A DNA stretch of 64,000 nucleotides from Rhodamnia argentea. Taxonomy: Eukaryota; Streptophyta; Magnoliopsida; Myrtales; Myrtaceae. Below, piece by piece: positions 1 to 10,680 of this stretch. The stretch covers positions 22,561,294-22,625,293 of the forward strand of contig NC_063155.1 in assembly GCF_020921035.1 (NCBI RefSeq), given 5' to 3'. Position 1 is the stretch's first letter; each line of letters opens with the position of its first letter. The notes under the pieces are model-generated. The model saw only the letters and a program-made list of their open reading frames with translations, did no database searches and had not been told where the DNA came from. Both the position numbers and the translations under genes were made by a program.

Positions 1-32
1 TTAGTGTTTACCATATTAGATTTGATATATTA

Positions 33-290
33 AAATAATAAACCATGTTTTCATCTAATAGCTTAAACTTTTAGAGCAGGTTAGGGTGGTCCCACAAAAT
101 CTCACATGTATCAGAGCATGAAGTCATGAGTTTAAATTTTTCTAGGCCCCTATTTGCCTTCCCAATTATATGTTTCCATGCTCAATACTAGGCAAAAAGA
201 CTAGACTAAGCGTGAGGTGGAGTGATAGGTTATTAAAATAATAAACCATGCGTTTAAATTTTTAGAGCAGTTAGCGGTGGTCCCGGGAAG
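33..290. repeat. Short direct repeat of unknown type
   Basis: Two related stretches, about 33-93 and 234-285, both begin with aataataaaccatg and run into a ttttagagcag..tggtccc string. The intervening DNA has a gtatcagagcatgaag string that resembles the primer-site region of LTR elements, so this may be an old LTR-type scrap. There is no coding sequence. The assignment is weak. Confidence 0.3.
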
Positions 291-299
291 GGGTGGTAC

Positions 300-1720
300 T
301 GCCTTGGTTCCTCATGGATCAAATTTGACGTTCGAGGAAAGTCACTCGATGTTTGGATATAAATCTTGGTTTCTATTGCAATAGTGCTTTGAGTGTTGAA
401 ATTTGTTTGTCTCTTACTATCTAAAATCATAGTAAAAAAAGGATGAATTTTCCTTTTCTTATGTTGGCAAATGAAAGTTGCTCAACCTATTAGTGATGTA
501 CTGTGGGGATGAGCAGCCACTTTGCCTACTAGGATGCAGGACCAATTGTTTATTTTGTCAATCAAAAACAAATATTATTTATGCATATGGATATGACTGT
601 AGTATCACAATTCTGGAATAGCCTGGTGGTTCAAGTGGCTTTGAAGGATTGCTACTGAAGATAAGAGTCTCTGGAAAAAGGTCATTGCTGCTGAATATGG
701 CACTTGCCAGCAAGTTTGGTGTTGGACTTGTTTGTGATGATAGATCATGGGAAGCATTAACTACGGAGGGAAATGTAAATAAATTTTCTGGCTTGACCGA
801 GGCTGATGATGGACATAAATCAAGTTATTGACAGAGATTTTGCGTTGATGGAGTTTTCGAACTTTTACTCCATTCCTCAGGAGAGACATGCAATCATGCT
901 ACAGTCGCTAATGATTTGCGGAGAAATGGAATCTCTGTATGCTGGAATCCTAGTTTGTTCTTAGCTGGGCTGGTGGGGGGCTGGATGAGATAAGTTACAC
1001 TCTTACTATAGAAAGATAAGTTGCAATGAAAAATTTGAGAAGAAAGAAATTTGAGATCTAATCTTACTGCAAGGCTATTTGTCCCAGACAGACCACTTGC
1101 TTTCAGTTGAAACAGATTTGGAAAGTTAAAGCTTCATGAAGAGCTTCTTTTTAGGCCTGATCAGCATCAAGGGAATATCTTACAAATGAAAAACTTTTGA
1201 AGTCTTGGTCTCACTGTTTGGGCAGTTTTGCTGCATGTGCCATGGAGAGGGCCAAATCTGTAACTTGTCTTTTGTTTCACTGTGAAGTGGTGTCCAAAGG
1301 TTGGTCTTTTTTTTTCATCATAAGCCGGTTTGGCTCTGGTGATCATGATGCCACACTCTAGATGCTTAGTTCTTAGCTATCGCAAAGGTTTCAAACTGAA
1401 GTATAAATTCGGAGAGTTGCTGTATATTGGGATCAAGTACCATTCATTTCGAAAAAATATATCATTACCTATCAAAGAAAATAAGTTACTTCCTATGATG
1501 TGCCAACACGTTGCTTACAGTTGATCATCTATGCAAAACAGTTATTAGGGCATTGTTTTTTGCTGTTCCAGCCTTCGAGAGGGTTTCTCAGGAATTTGAG
1601 GTTCTTGTCAGATCTTATGGGTAGGTAATTTGACTTTGTTATTGTTGCCAGGATCAAGGAAATGTTTTTTGGTCACATAGTTGTTTATTCGCTTCGGCAT
1701 TCGCTTACCTTACGCTGTTT
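300..1720. other. No convincing gene; upstream part of the IF-2 relic or unrelated DNA
   Basis: Only short open frames are present, such as a 60-codon frame at 649-831, and I recognise none of them. Base composition and the scattered stops suggest decayed or non-coding DNA. Part of it could be the former first exon of the IF-2 relic that follows, but I cannot align it to that family. Confidence 0.4.
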
Positions 1721-1766
1721 ATTCAGCACAGTTTGCCATGGGGTTGAGAATGTTTGTCTGTTTTGT

Positions 1767-2660
1767 AGGTGCTTTCATTCAAGTCCAGCACTTTTGGCTA
1801 GAGGTGATAGGCAATTTGGTTTGAGGACTCCCAAGAGAGAAGAATATTCGAAGAGAGAATAGGACCCAACCACCCATTGAGGTTCCATATGTGCCACCTA
1901 AAGTGAAAACAATGACAAAGTCCTCTGTGGCTAAATCAATCGACATTTTTGCAGGCATGGCAATAGTCGAACTCGCCAAGCTTACTGGTGAGTCATTATC
2001 TTCCCTGCAAGATATTCCTCTGAATGTTGGGGAGAAGGTTGAATCAGAATTTGATCCTCTCAGCATTGATATTGCGGAGCTTGTTGCAATGGTATGTTTA
2101 CTTGCTTGTCATGGTAATTCGTTTTCATGCTTGAAATGCAAAAGAGAAAAAATAGCCGAGAATACTGGTGTCATTTTCATTCTTCATAAATAGCCGAGAA
2201 TACTGGTGTTAGGTGAAACATAATATGTGCTTAGACTGCTGATTTAATTATCTAAAGAAAGAAACTTGTTCAAAGGGAACATTACCATCTCGTGCCTTGT
2301 GAGAGACTTGCTTAATCATTGTTTTTTTTTTTTTTTTTGCATGGACAATGTTTGTGTTGGCCAGCAATGTACATGAAAATGCCTTCAGTATGAAAAACCT
2401 TATTTGCTTACTGCCGTTAGCACTTAATAGAACTGAACATAGCGCATGTAGCTCGGTCTGACTACAGTTGCAGGGACTTACTTTGTACCCTATACATCGA
2501 GCTTTTAGCTCGATCACCCGTTGTCATGGTCATGGTTATGGTCATGTGGACCATGGAAAAACTTCTATTTTGGATTCTTTGGACCCTATATTTAAGGGAA
2601 TCGTATGTTTGGGTGCTTATGAAGATCAATTTCTCGATCGCTCGCGTGGTACTCTTGTTC
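1767..2660 (+). pseudogene. Pseudogene of organellar (mitochondrial-type) translation initiation factor IF-2
   Basis: The sequence encodes recognisable pieces of plant mitochondrial-type IF-2, the GTPase that brings initiator tRNA to the small ribosomal subunit. First, around 1776-1860, comes FHSSPALLAR and LKTPKRE-like text. The frame then slips by one base near 1860, with a stop following at about 1859-1861, and resumes as the block YVPPK, then DIFAGMAIVELAKLTGES, then VGEKVESEFDPLSIDIAELV, ending at ATG with a GT donor (about 2091). After about 370 bases of intron-like DNA comes a G-domain start with GHVDHGKTS (about 2541-2570), the P-loop of the family. After the P-loop the frame no longer follows the family. 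The remaining roughly 500 residues of IF-2 are absent. It keeps an intron, so it looks like a decayed gene duplicate and not a retrocopy. A functional copy should exist elsewhere. Confidence 0.72.
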
Positions 2661-2669
2661 ATTGACAAG

Positions 2670-3600
2670 TGGTTGTCAAGTCAACATCCGAATTACATGA
2701 CTGTTCTCCAGGCCCGTGAGGTCGAACGATGCTGGTCATCTCTCCATAGGCGATGGTGTTTTGGAGCTAGGATCTTGAGAAGAGACGACATGGCCAAGTC
2801 TCAACCGGGTCCTTTTTTTTCCTTTTGCCAACCCAATTTGAGTCCATGCATCTGTTCATGGCCTGTCGGCCTAAGATGGTCAACTCTTTTGAGGCAAAGT
2901 ACGCTTGGGGTTCAAGTCCGCAACCAATGCACGAGGACGAGGTGGTTTGTGTGCACTTGTCAAGATTGGTCGGGCCGCTGAATGTTCGGACGTCCCGCGT
3001 CGTTGAGAAGAAAATCTCACATCATCATACTGACAATATATTTCTGTCTGCAACACGTTCAGTTTGTGAGTCTCTTTATCTTCGCAAAAAACTGGCGAAC
3101 AGAGATGGCTTTGCTAAATCCGACCACGGTGGTTGGGTTATCTCTTTCGTTCAACTTGCAAGGGCCATCGAGAACGATATGTATAGTCTCGCTAATCCGA
3201 CCGCAGTGGTCAGGATGGGTTTTCGGGCCATTCCAAGGAGCTCAATCTATCAAACAACAGTCGATCACTTTGATGCCTCACTCGATTACAAAGCTCTCGT
3301 CACCGAGCTAGGCACTGGTGAACCGAGAAAGACGGCTGGAGAAATATGAACGTGGTTGGGCTCGTGAACATCTTGCCGGTTCACCATGGGCCTGTGCTCT
3401 GTTTCGCCCTGTTTTAGTAGTGTTTGCCCCCCAAAAAGCCTTTGGAATCCTTTTGGTTTCGTGGTCTTTTGGGTTGCTTTCAGCCTTAAAGCCTCTCTGT
3501 TTGGGGTACGCATATTGCGACACCGACTTGCATAATGTCACATTATAGATAGCAAAGAGGCATTGAGAAGATGAAGAAAGGAGAAGAAGCCCTCCTCAAA
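2670..3600. other. Intergenic or decayed DNA with chance open frames
   Basis: Several overlapping frames of 75-174 codons are open here, on both strands (for example 2825-3349 plus). None shows a domain, a codon pattern or a splice context I can support. The region follows the broken IF-2 relic and may be debris of the same locus. Confidence 0.4.
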
Positions 3601-3604
3601 TTCA

Positions 3605-3795
3605 GATTTTGTTTGTTTCTCGAAAAATGAACGAGTTAAAAATGATTGTTTATATTGTTTAATATTTTATCCTTTAGATATTTTCGTGAAAGATGAAAAT
3701 ACTTTTAATTTATTTATTTTTACAAGCAATACTAACGATCATTTGTAGGAAAAATGTTTTGCGAATCATTCATTTTCTGTAAAACAAGCAGATGA
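3605..3795. repeat. Short AT-rich repeat, copy 1 (related copy at 24915-25115)
   Basis: About 190 bases beginning near gtttgtttctcgaaaaatga and ending near the gaatcattcattttctgt string. A diverged relative with the same order of words lies at about 24915-25115, beginning gtttgtttcgcgaaaaatta. The size, AT-richness and recurrence suggest a MITE-like non-autonomous DNA element. I could not confirm terminal repeats or a target duplication. Confidence 0.4.
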
Positions 3796-3799
3796 GAAA

Positions 3800-5930
3800 A
3801 AGCAAGAATTCATTTGGACAGGCGCGTTACCCCTGAATTTACCATCTTGCACTGCTGTTCTGCTTCTTCTTCTTCTTCTTTTTCCGAGCCGAGATATCCC
3901 GCCTCACTAAACTAAAATGTTTAATGTGCTGACTCTTTGATTGCGTTAGGTGAGAATATAGTCAATGAGATTTTGACTCGGGATCCACTACCGATCAGTT
4001 TCGTCATCGATGTCCACTTCACAAAAAAAAGGAAAAAGAGAAAAAAAATTACGGATTCACGATCTGCTACCGATCGATCCCCGTCGTCGGAGTCCACTTC
4101 ATTAGAGACCAGTTGGCGAAATATCATATGACGATGCGAGACTCTACCGAACACCCTTTATTCCATCGATAAAAACAACGGAGAGCAACAACACAAAATC
4201 TTCCTGTCCTTTCCAAATTTCTTCGTCCACAACAAAAAATATTCTCTGTGGAAGCCATGTCCGATTGCAAGATCGGGCGTTCCTCGGATTCCATTTGCTC
4301 AGCGCAGGCTTTTTACATCTTGTGGGAGTTTGGTGTCGTTTCTTCTTTCTGGTTCGTTTGTCCTTTGTTTTCTTCGAATGCTAACGGGGCATTATAGATC
4401 CCGAAGAATTCTGTCTCTGTTTTTTCCTTCGAAAGAAAATGTCGGAATCGACCCCACCAGTCACCACCCACCATCACTCGTCCCCCCATTGTTTGTACAT
4501 GCTTGGCTTCTAGTTTCAAACATTCGATCATGACTTAGGATTAGGATACACGGTCCTTTCCTTTGACAGGTCGCTCGTTCAGGAAAAAAAAAAAGGGACC
4601 TAACTTTTGCTAATTTCATGGGGTTAATTTTCTAACAAAAAAAAAAAAAAACCCTTCAATTTTAAGTTCATTCTTAATTTTATCCCGAACCTTTTTTTTT
4701 CTCGAAAAGAAATCACAAACTTTCATTATAGTCTCAAATCTACCCTTGCGTACAAAAAAAAAAAAAAACCAATAGCTTCTTTAGAATTATCAACATCGAG
4801 GCCAATTCGAGATTCGTTATCAAAACCGTGTTTTTTCATCAACAACATCACCTTCGTATGGAACAACAATAGTCTCGTCATATAAGTTAGGGAGAAATCG
4901 GTAACGATATTTGGACACGGGGTAGACTTGGAACTACAGTGAAATTTTATGATATTTTCCTGACAAAAAGAAATGTCCCGGAAATAATTGGAATAAAATA
5001 AAAAAAATGTTTTTTTTTTCACATGAAATTAGGACCATTTTTGTCACACTAGTGCGGTCTTCAAAGCATTTTGGATGAGGATAGAGAGAAGGAAAGAGAA
5101 CATGTAGTCAAACGAACTTCATGATAATTTTGACCAACACCAACCACGCAAACATTAAAAAAAAAAAATTATTCTAAGCTTGTCCTCCGTGTCATCACGA
5201 GGCTCGTTTATTTATTTAAACACTTTTAATTCTTAATTACATGTGGCTTTTCTTAAATTTTCAAGTTCTCGAAATATCCTTAACTGGTAATAGCGAACGT
5301 GATTGGAACTTAGCGGGGTTTAATGCATGGTTCCATAAGAAATTCCAATTGTTCAAACTCTGCACAATATTTCAGTCCAGTGATCAACATTCATTCTTCA
5401 AGAAACAAATGGAGCCTAAATATCTTGTATAAAGATTTTAAATCTGAGTTAACCATCTTTAACTTATAATTACTTAAATCAATTCTATGAAATAACTCAT
5501 ATCGAATTTTTCTTTCTTTCATTGTAGCCTTTTCCATATTTTGCGCGCGCCCACACGGCACAGTATGTATGGATTTCTTTCTTTTTTTTAAAATAAGTCT
5601 AGGCACTTGATAAATATTCATATGATGAAAGTTTGCCATTCCCAAAGTAACTCAATAATTAAGATTGATCTAAGCTTCAAAGACAATCCTTAATTTACGT
5701 AATCAATCATATGTTAACTGGTAAAGTTTAATTCATCGTACACAATTTCCAAATTTTGCTACAAAAAATTCTTTATGTAATAAGAAAAGGCAAGCTTCTA
5801 AGTTTTTTTTTTTTTTTTTTTAGTAATTGATTGACATATGAAGAAATTGAAACATTAAGAAAAGCACATAGATGCTTCCATAGCACAAAGCACTCTTAAT
5901 AAATAAATTTAAAAAAAAAACTCTCTTTTC
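3800..5930. other. Intergenic, AT-rich, no gene seen
   Basis: Homopolymer A/T runs (for example near 4580, 4640, 4755 and 5805) and short frames only. No exon chain, RNA gene or clear transposon terminus was found. Confidence 0.5.
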
Positions 5931-5934
5931 TGAC

Positions 5935-6410
5935 CTAGATTATCCACACACAAAAAAAAACATGGAATGAAGGAGAAAAATTCATAGCTGCTTCCTTAAC
6001 CAGAAATGTGTCAGCTTTGCTTCTTTCTTTGGTTTCTTCTTCCCCCTTTTTAACAGCAAAAGAAGGTGGGGGAGTGGCGGTTGGTGTTCCAACAATCTCG
6101 AGCATTGCCCCAGAAGTGTCACAGTGTCCATTCGAACCATGCTTTACGAATGCGCCACTTTGCTGCAAATCCTGAGCTGTGTCGACGGCAGAATCAGAAA
6201 CTTCAAGAATATTCAACGGAAGTTCTCTGTGAACTCGTTGTTCTTGCTTCAAAGCCAAGAGAGGCAACACTAGGGGTTGAGAAAAGATGGAAGAAAACAG
6301 GCGGAGATCGCAAGTTATCAGTCCTGGAGACAAATCCTGCTCCAGACTTTAGACACTGAAACTGTAGTTTGTGATTCCAGAGGACACCCACAATGCAAGT
6401 CGGTCCCATT
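5935..6410 (-). other. Open, protein-like stretch downstream of the C2 gene; possible exon or 3' untranslated sequence
   Basis: On the minus strand, 300 bases past the stop of the C2-domain gene, one frame stays open for 132 codons and another for 68. The translation contains ordered, low-bias text such as ELPLNILEVSDSAVDTAQD followed by a proline-rich PTATPPPSF segment and a lysine/glutamate stretch. I do not recognise a family. It could be a terminal exon of a longer C2 transcript, a separate small gene, or chance. The 472-residue C2 product already ends in a C-terminus I regard as typical of its family, which argues against an extra exon. Confidence 0.25.
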
Positions 6411-6712
6411 GGCCATTAGAACAGCACACCAGATCCGCTAGGAGCTATTCAGGAACAAGAAGCAATAATCACCCAACACTTCTCTCGAACCTGGAATCAT
6501 GTAACTTATAGCACAACCACAGAGTTTAGGCAGTCACTCTGTCTGTTTGTTGTAGCTGGTGGACCACTAGACTTTGAATTCAAACTCAAAAGACATATAT
6601 GCTCTGAGGGGTCATAAATTAATTTTAAGTTCTATCGAAACAGCACTAACAAGTTAAAATCCTCGCAGCCCTGCTCCCGTGCGAAAATCGGCATCCTATT
6701 CGTGGTTACTGG

Positions 6713-8131
6713 TCAGAAGAATGCGCGGCTACCGTAGAAAACCCGCGACTGATCCTTCCTGTTGCTGTTATTATTGTCCAAATCCAATTTGCCCTTTTGA
6801 GTCTGGATCTCGGCGGAGGCTGCGGCGGCAGCATGGTCTTGTTTGATCTCGGGCTTGTCGATGTCCATCGGGAGCTTCATTTTAGCCAGGGACTCGGTGA
6901 ACTGTTGCATGCTTCTCATGTACATGTCCACAATCTGCTGTTGCATCGCCGATTGCTCAGCCTCGAGATTCATATTCGTAGTCGCGGGCGAAAACACCTG
7001 ATGATGATGACCAAACTTCACACGATCCATATTCGCATTCGCATTCGCATCCCCTTCTTCATTATTACTTCTCTTCATCGCTCCTTCCTCAGAGTCACAC
7101 TCCTCGTTCTCATCTTTCATGACTTTGATGATCTCGCACGCTTTCTTCGAAGTCGGAGTGTCAGGACAGGCTCCACAGGCATGACTGGCCCCAGGATTCG
7201 CTGAATTCGACGCGTCAATGCCTGAACCTGAGCCGGACCGTGCCTTCTTCTCGACCGACGACTCGGCCGAGTTCCGATCGTCACTCAAGCTGGTGGTAGT
7301 CGAGCTCAGGAACCCGGAGTTACGGCCACTCCCGTCGGGCGAGATGGGGGATCGCTCCAAGGCGTGATTTTGACCCATCTCGCAGTCGTCTATCGCGGTC
7401 GGCGACGAACCCAGATGGAGAAAGGACCCGAAGAAACCGCCGTTGCTGTTGGGTTTCGAGCTCGAGCTCGTCGAGCCCTGCCTCGCCAGGTCAAAGTACT
7501 CGGACACCATCTTCTGATTCTCCCTCACGACGCTGATTTCGGGGAACTCGATCTTGGAATACTCGACCGGGTCGAGGATCACCTCCGAGATTTTCCGGTC
7601 GAGCAGCACCACCTCGGAGCTGATCGACGAGTTAGCCGACGACTCGACCGGCGCCGACGCGGTGAGCTGGAGGCCGAGTCTGACGGTCCCGGCGGGGGAG
7701 TGGAAGAGGTCGGTGGACGACAGGCTGTAGTCGCGAGTGACCTTGCCCTTGCCGGCGATCTGCGACAGCGGGACGAGGGCGAACCCGAGGAGCTGGTCCT
7801 CCATGAAGTGCCGGGCGCGGCTCAGCATCCAGACTTCGCACTTGAGGACCGCGTCGGGCTGCGTCACCTCGAGGGCGAGGGTCTCGTTGAAATCCGGGTT
7901 CTTGCCACCGCCGCAGGCGACGCGGGTGGAGAGGGCGTCGTCGGGGCTGTAGGTGAGGGAGAACTTGGCGTACACGTCCTGGTTGTCGTAGATGCAGATG
8001 TTGTGGATGTTCCTCGCGTGGTGGACGTGGACCTCGAGGACACCCGCGAAGCTCGCGTCGCCGCCGCCGTCTCCGCCGCAGTGGCCACCACCGACCATGC
8101 CAAAGGCCGAGGGGCAGGCGAACGAGTCCAT
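6713..8131 (-). CDS. C2-domain (CaLB-type) lipid-binding family protein
   Basis: Single-exon gene for 472 residues. An N-terminal C2 domain (about 29-157) starts with GVLEVHVHHARNIHNICIYD and has the DNQDVYAKFSL strand, a NPDFNETLALEV strand and a DQLLGFALVPLSQI strand. Such domains bind membranes, often with calcium. Here loop 1 has aspartates (49, 52), but loop 3 reads SRARHFMED and lacks the usual aspartate set, so calcium dependence is doubtful. The rest is low-complexity: serine-rich (about 220-310), acidic, with a Gln/Met segment (about 385-420), and it ends SRVFYGSRAFF, which I recall as the conserved end of this plant family. The role is probably membrane-associated but uncharacterised. 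The start is the first in-frame ATG, directly ahead of the conserved N-terminus. Codons in the first half are GC-rich, and this causes a long antisense shadow frame. Confidence 0.88.
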   Translation of the reverse strand: MDSFACPSAFGMVGGGHCGGDGGGDASFAGVLEVHVHHARNIHNICIYDNQDVYAKFSLTYSPDDALSTRVACGGGKNPDFNETLALEVTQPDAVLKCEVWMLSRARHFMEDQLLGFALVPLSQIAGKGKVTRDYSLSSTDLFHSPAGTVRLGLQLTASAPVESSANSSISSEVVLLDRKISEVILDPVEYSKIEFPEISVVRENQKMVSEYFDLARQGSTSSSSKPNSNGGFFGSFLHLGSSPTAIDDCEMGQNHALERSPISPDGSGRNSGFLSSTTTSLSDDRNSAESSVEKKARSGSGSGIDASNSANPGASHACGACPDTPTSKKACEIIKVMKDENEECDSEEGAMKRSNNEEGDANANANMDRVKFGHHHQVFSPATTNMNLEAEQSAMQQQIVDMYMRSMQQFTESLAKMKLPMDIDKPEIKQDHAAAAASAEIQTQKGKLDLDNNNSNRKDQSRVFYGSRAFF

Positions 8132-10680
8132 GAATCGTTTTCTCGATGCTCGGAGAGGAAAAAACCTATCTTGAGGGAAGGAGTCGACTCGGGGACGTCA
8201 TGGACATAGCCCGATCAGCTCAGCTACGCTCTAGCAATGAGTGGGGGTGCCTCGCAGGAGTGGTCGAGAGATATGATTGGCTTGATGCGTGCGTGAGGCA
8301 GAGAGAGAAAGAGACAGAGACAGAGTAAAGGGACTGCCGTTGGAATGAATAGCAGAAGAATCAAGAATTCGAGCTGTGTTTCACTGTTGAAATTAAGACT
8401 TTGAGAGAGAGAGACATGGTGGGTAGGGTAAGGTCCCGTAGTAGGTGAGAATGGAGAGCGAGCAAGAAAGAAATCAGAGAAGAGGAGGAGGAGGAAGGTG
8501 GTGATGTGCAAACAGTCGTACGATAGATAATTCTGTCAAAAGGGTCGCCACCTTTTTCTTGCATGATGTCAAAATCTCGATTTCTCCAAATTTCTTTGTC
8601 TTAGATTCTCCGTGTGGCGTGGGGGTGGGTGGAGGTGGAGGTGGTTTTGCTTGGCCTGGCTTGCTTCCACTTCAAGTGACTGAGCCAAAGCTCCATTGAT
8701 TGATATGGAGTCTCTGTTGGAGGGAGGTCCCCACTTACACTTGGACGGATGCTCTTTGTTGGCGATTTTTTTTTTCTTATTTGCTTTCCTGCCTAAGACA
8801 TGGTTAGGGTTCTTACTATTGCTCCCCCACGAACACGATGGTGACCTTAATTCAAAAAAAGAACACCACTCCCCGGTTTTGTAAACATGCATTGAGTACA
8901 TGAAATTGGTTGGGCAAGATCGTGTGTACCGAATTAAGGTGCGGCGCAAAATGAGTCTTTTAATAGTTGTTCCGAGGCGCGAGACGGTGCATTCATTTTT
9001 TACGTTGATTAGGCTGTTTACACCGCCAACGGGCATACCGATTAGTACAAATCATTTTTTTCATCGACCCAACCGCAGTCTATTCGCTAATTTAATATCA
9101 AGAAGTAGCCCTTTCGTACCCCGGGTCATAATGTCGTCGATCGACAATTTCAGACCGGACGCTACTCTCTTCTCTTGTTCTTCCTTGACTAGGACAGAAT
9201 CATCTCGGACATGGACATGATTACCCCAGCCTTCCACGAGAGTCGAAGCATATGATAGTGTTTTTCAGCCAACGGAGTCGGAATCACCTCCCACTTTCAA
9301 TAGTTTAACAATAATTCAACTGCGGTTGGGCAAGTTGGTGTTGAGAAGCTATCCACCACATGGCTCGCTCTGCTCGGACAGGGTCCCACGTCCAATGGCG
9401 GGCTTAGGCTCTTCATCAATCACAGAGTCGGCACTTAAAGAGCATGGCAGAGAGATTAAACACATCCAACATCGGCGCAGTCGGCCGAAACGTTAAGAAA
9501 TTTTCAATTGAGAAATTGATGGTTATCGATTCGAATTTCAACAACATGCAAACTCGTTATCTTCTGCACGGGTTAGTGCCCGAATTGAACCGATTCACCA
9601 GACTTACGGTTATCTCATAGTTATCTCTGATCCAGATATATTCCTTAATTATTAAAAACAAATTATCCGTTCGAGGACCGCACTTGCACCCAGCAAGCGA
9701 AGCAAAAAATGTGTTAGGTAATGAAACTCACGTCTCTTGATGTTTGATGACGCCCCCAGTTGGACTCCCAGAGAGAGATTTCACCGTGTTATTCCCTCGG
9801 TCATTTTCACAAACAGTTAGCGAGCATGGCGCGGTTGAACAAGAAGACGACGGGTCGGGAATCTTCAAATTTGCGAGACGACAGACTTGATAAGTGCCCG
9901 ACAACTATTGGAGTAAAACCCATGGAAAACATGGGCCGGAGATGATCGGGCCGGGTTACATGTCCATGGCTTAGATGACTGGGCTAGTCTCGGGATTGCT
10001 AGAGCGGTTCCTGCTTGAGTAGCACCGCAATGATCCGTCGGGTGCAATATCGGGCTGCAATTTGGCCTCTGAAGAGTGAAAAAAAAAAAAAAAACATAAC
10101 TTGGTGTAATTCCTGGCGTTGCACCAGGAACGGAGAACGCTGAAGCATTCTCTAGCACACGTGATGCTCACGGACATCGGCTTCCATATAACGCATCGCC
10201 GCATCTATCATCATCTTCTTCATGTATTAACAACGCAACAAGTCTGACTTCGACGGTATTCGGACAATTAGACATGTAAACTTGTGTTAATAGACTTGCC
10301 AACTCCAACTAAACCATTCATGTCAGCTATATTCAGATTTTTGCGATATCTCGTGTTTCCGTATTTTCGTAAATACAAACACAGTGGTTCCTCCAGCATC
10401 TAAGACGTTGATTCATTAGTCAAATGTCTCATAAAGATAACGTGGTGAAGCATCCCAAATTCAGAGGGAAGCAAACCACCAACCAATGAAAGGGACACGA
10501 GGGCATAAAAATCCAGATCTTCGTGTCTGAATTGTGAAAGCAGAAGCCTAGAGAACTAATTTACAGCATCATCTTTATCCCACCTAGAAAAGTCATTATT
10601 TCACAGCGGTCTAAGCTTATGTACAAGAGTAAGTCGAAACCAGAGCTTTCTTCACCCCTCCCGCTAGAGGACCACTCCAA
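8132..10680. other. Intergenic region, including the C2 gene promoter; no gene seen
   Basis: The first 400 bases on the minus strand are the likely promoter and 5' leader of the C2 gene and include a purine-rich gagagagagagac run near 8403. The remainder to the RING gene has only short frames, poly-A runs and no exon chain. The last 150 bases are probably the 3' untranslated part of the RING gene. Confidence 0.5.

Noticed and set aside
2825-3349. 174-codon plus-strand ORF
   Set aside because: Overlaps equally long frames on other phases and has no recognisable domain; treated as chance or debris.
7364-8209. 281-codon plus-strand frame across the C2 gene
   Set aside because: Antisense shadow of the GC-rich C2-domain coding sequence; Arg/Gly/Val-rich with no domain.
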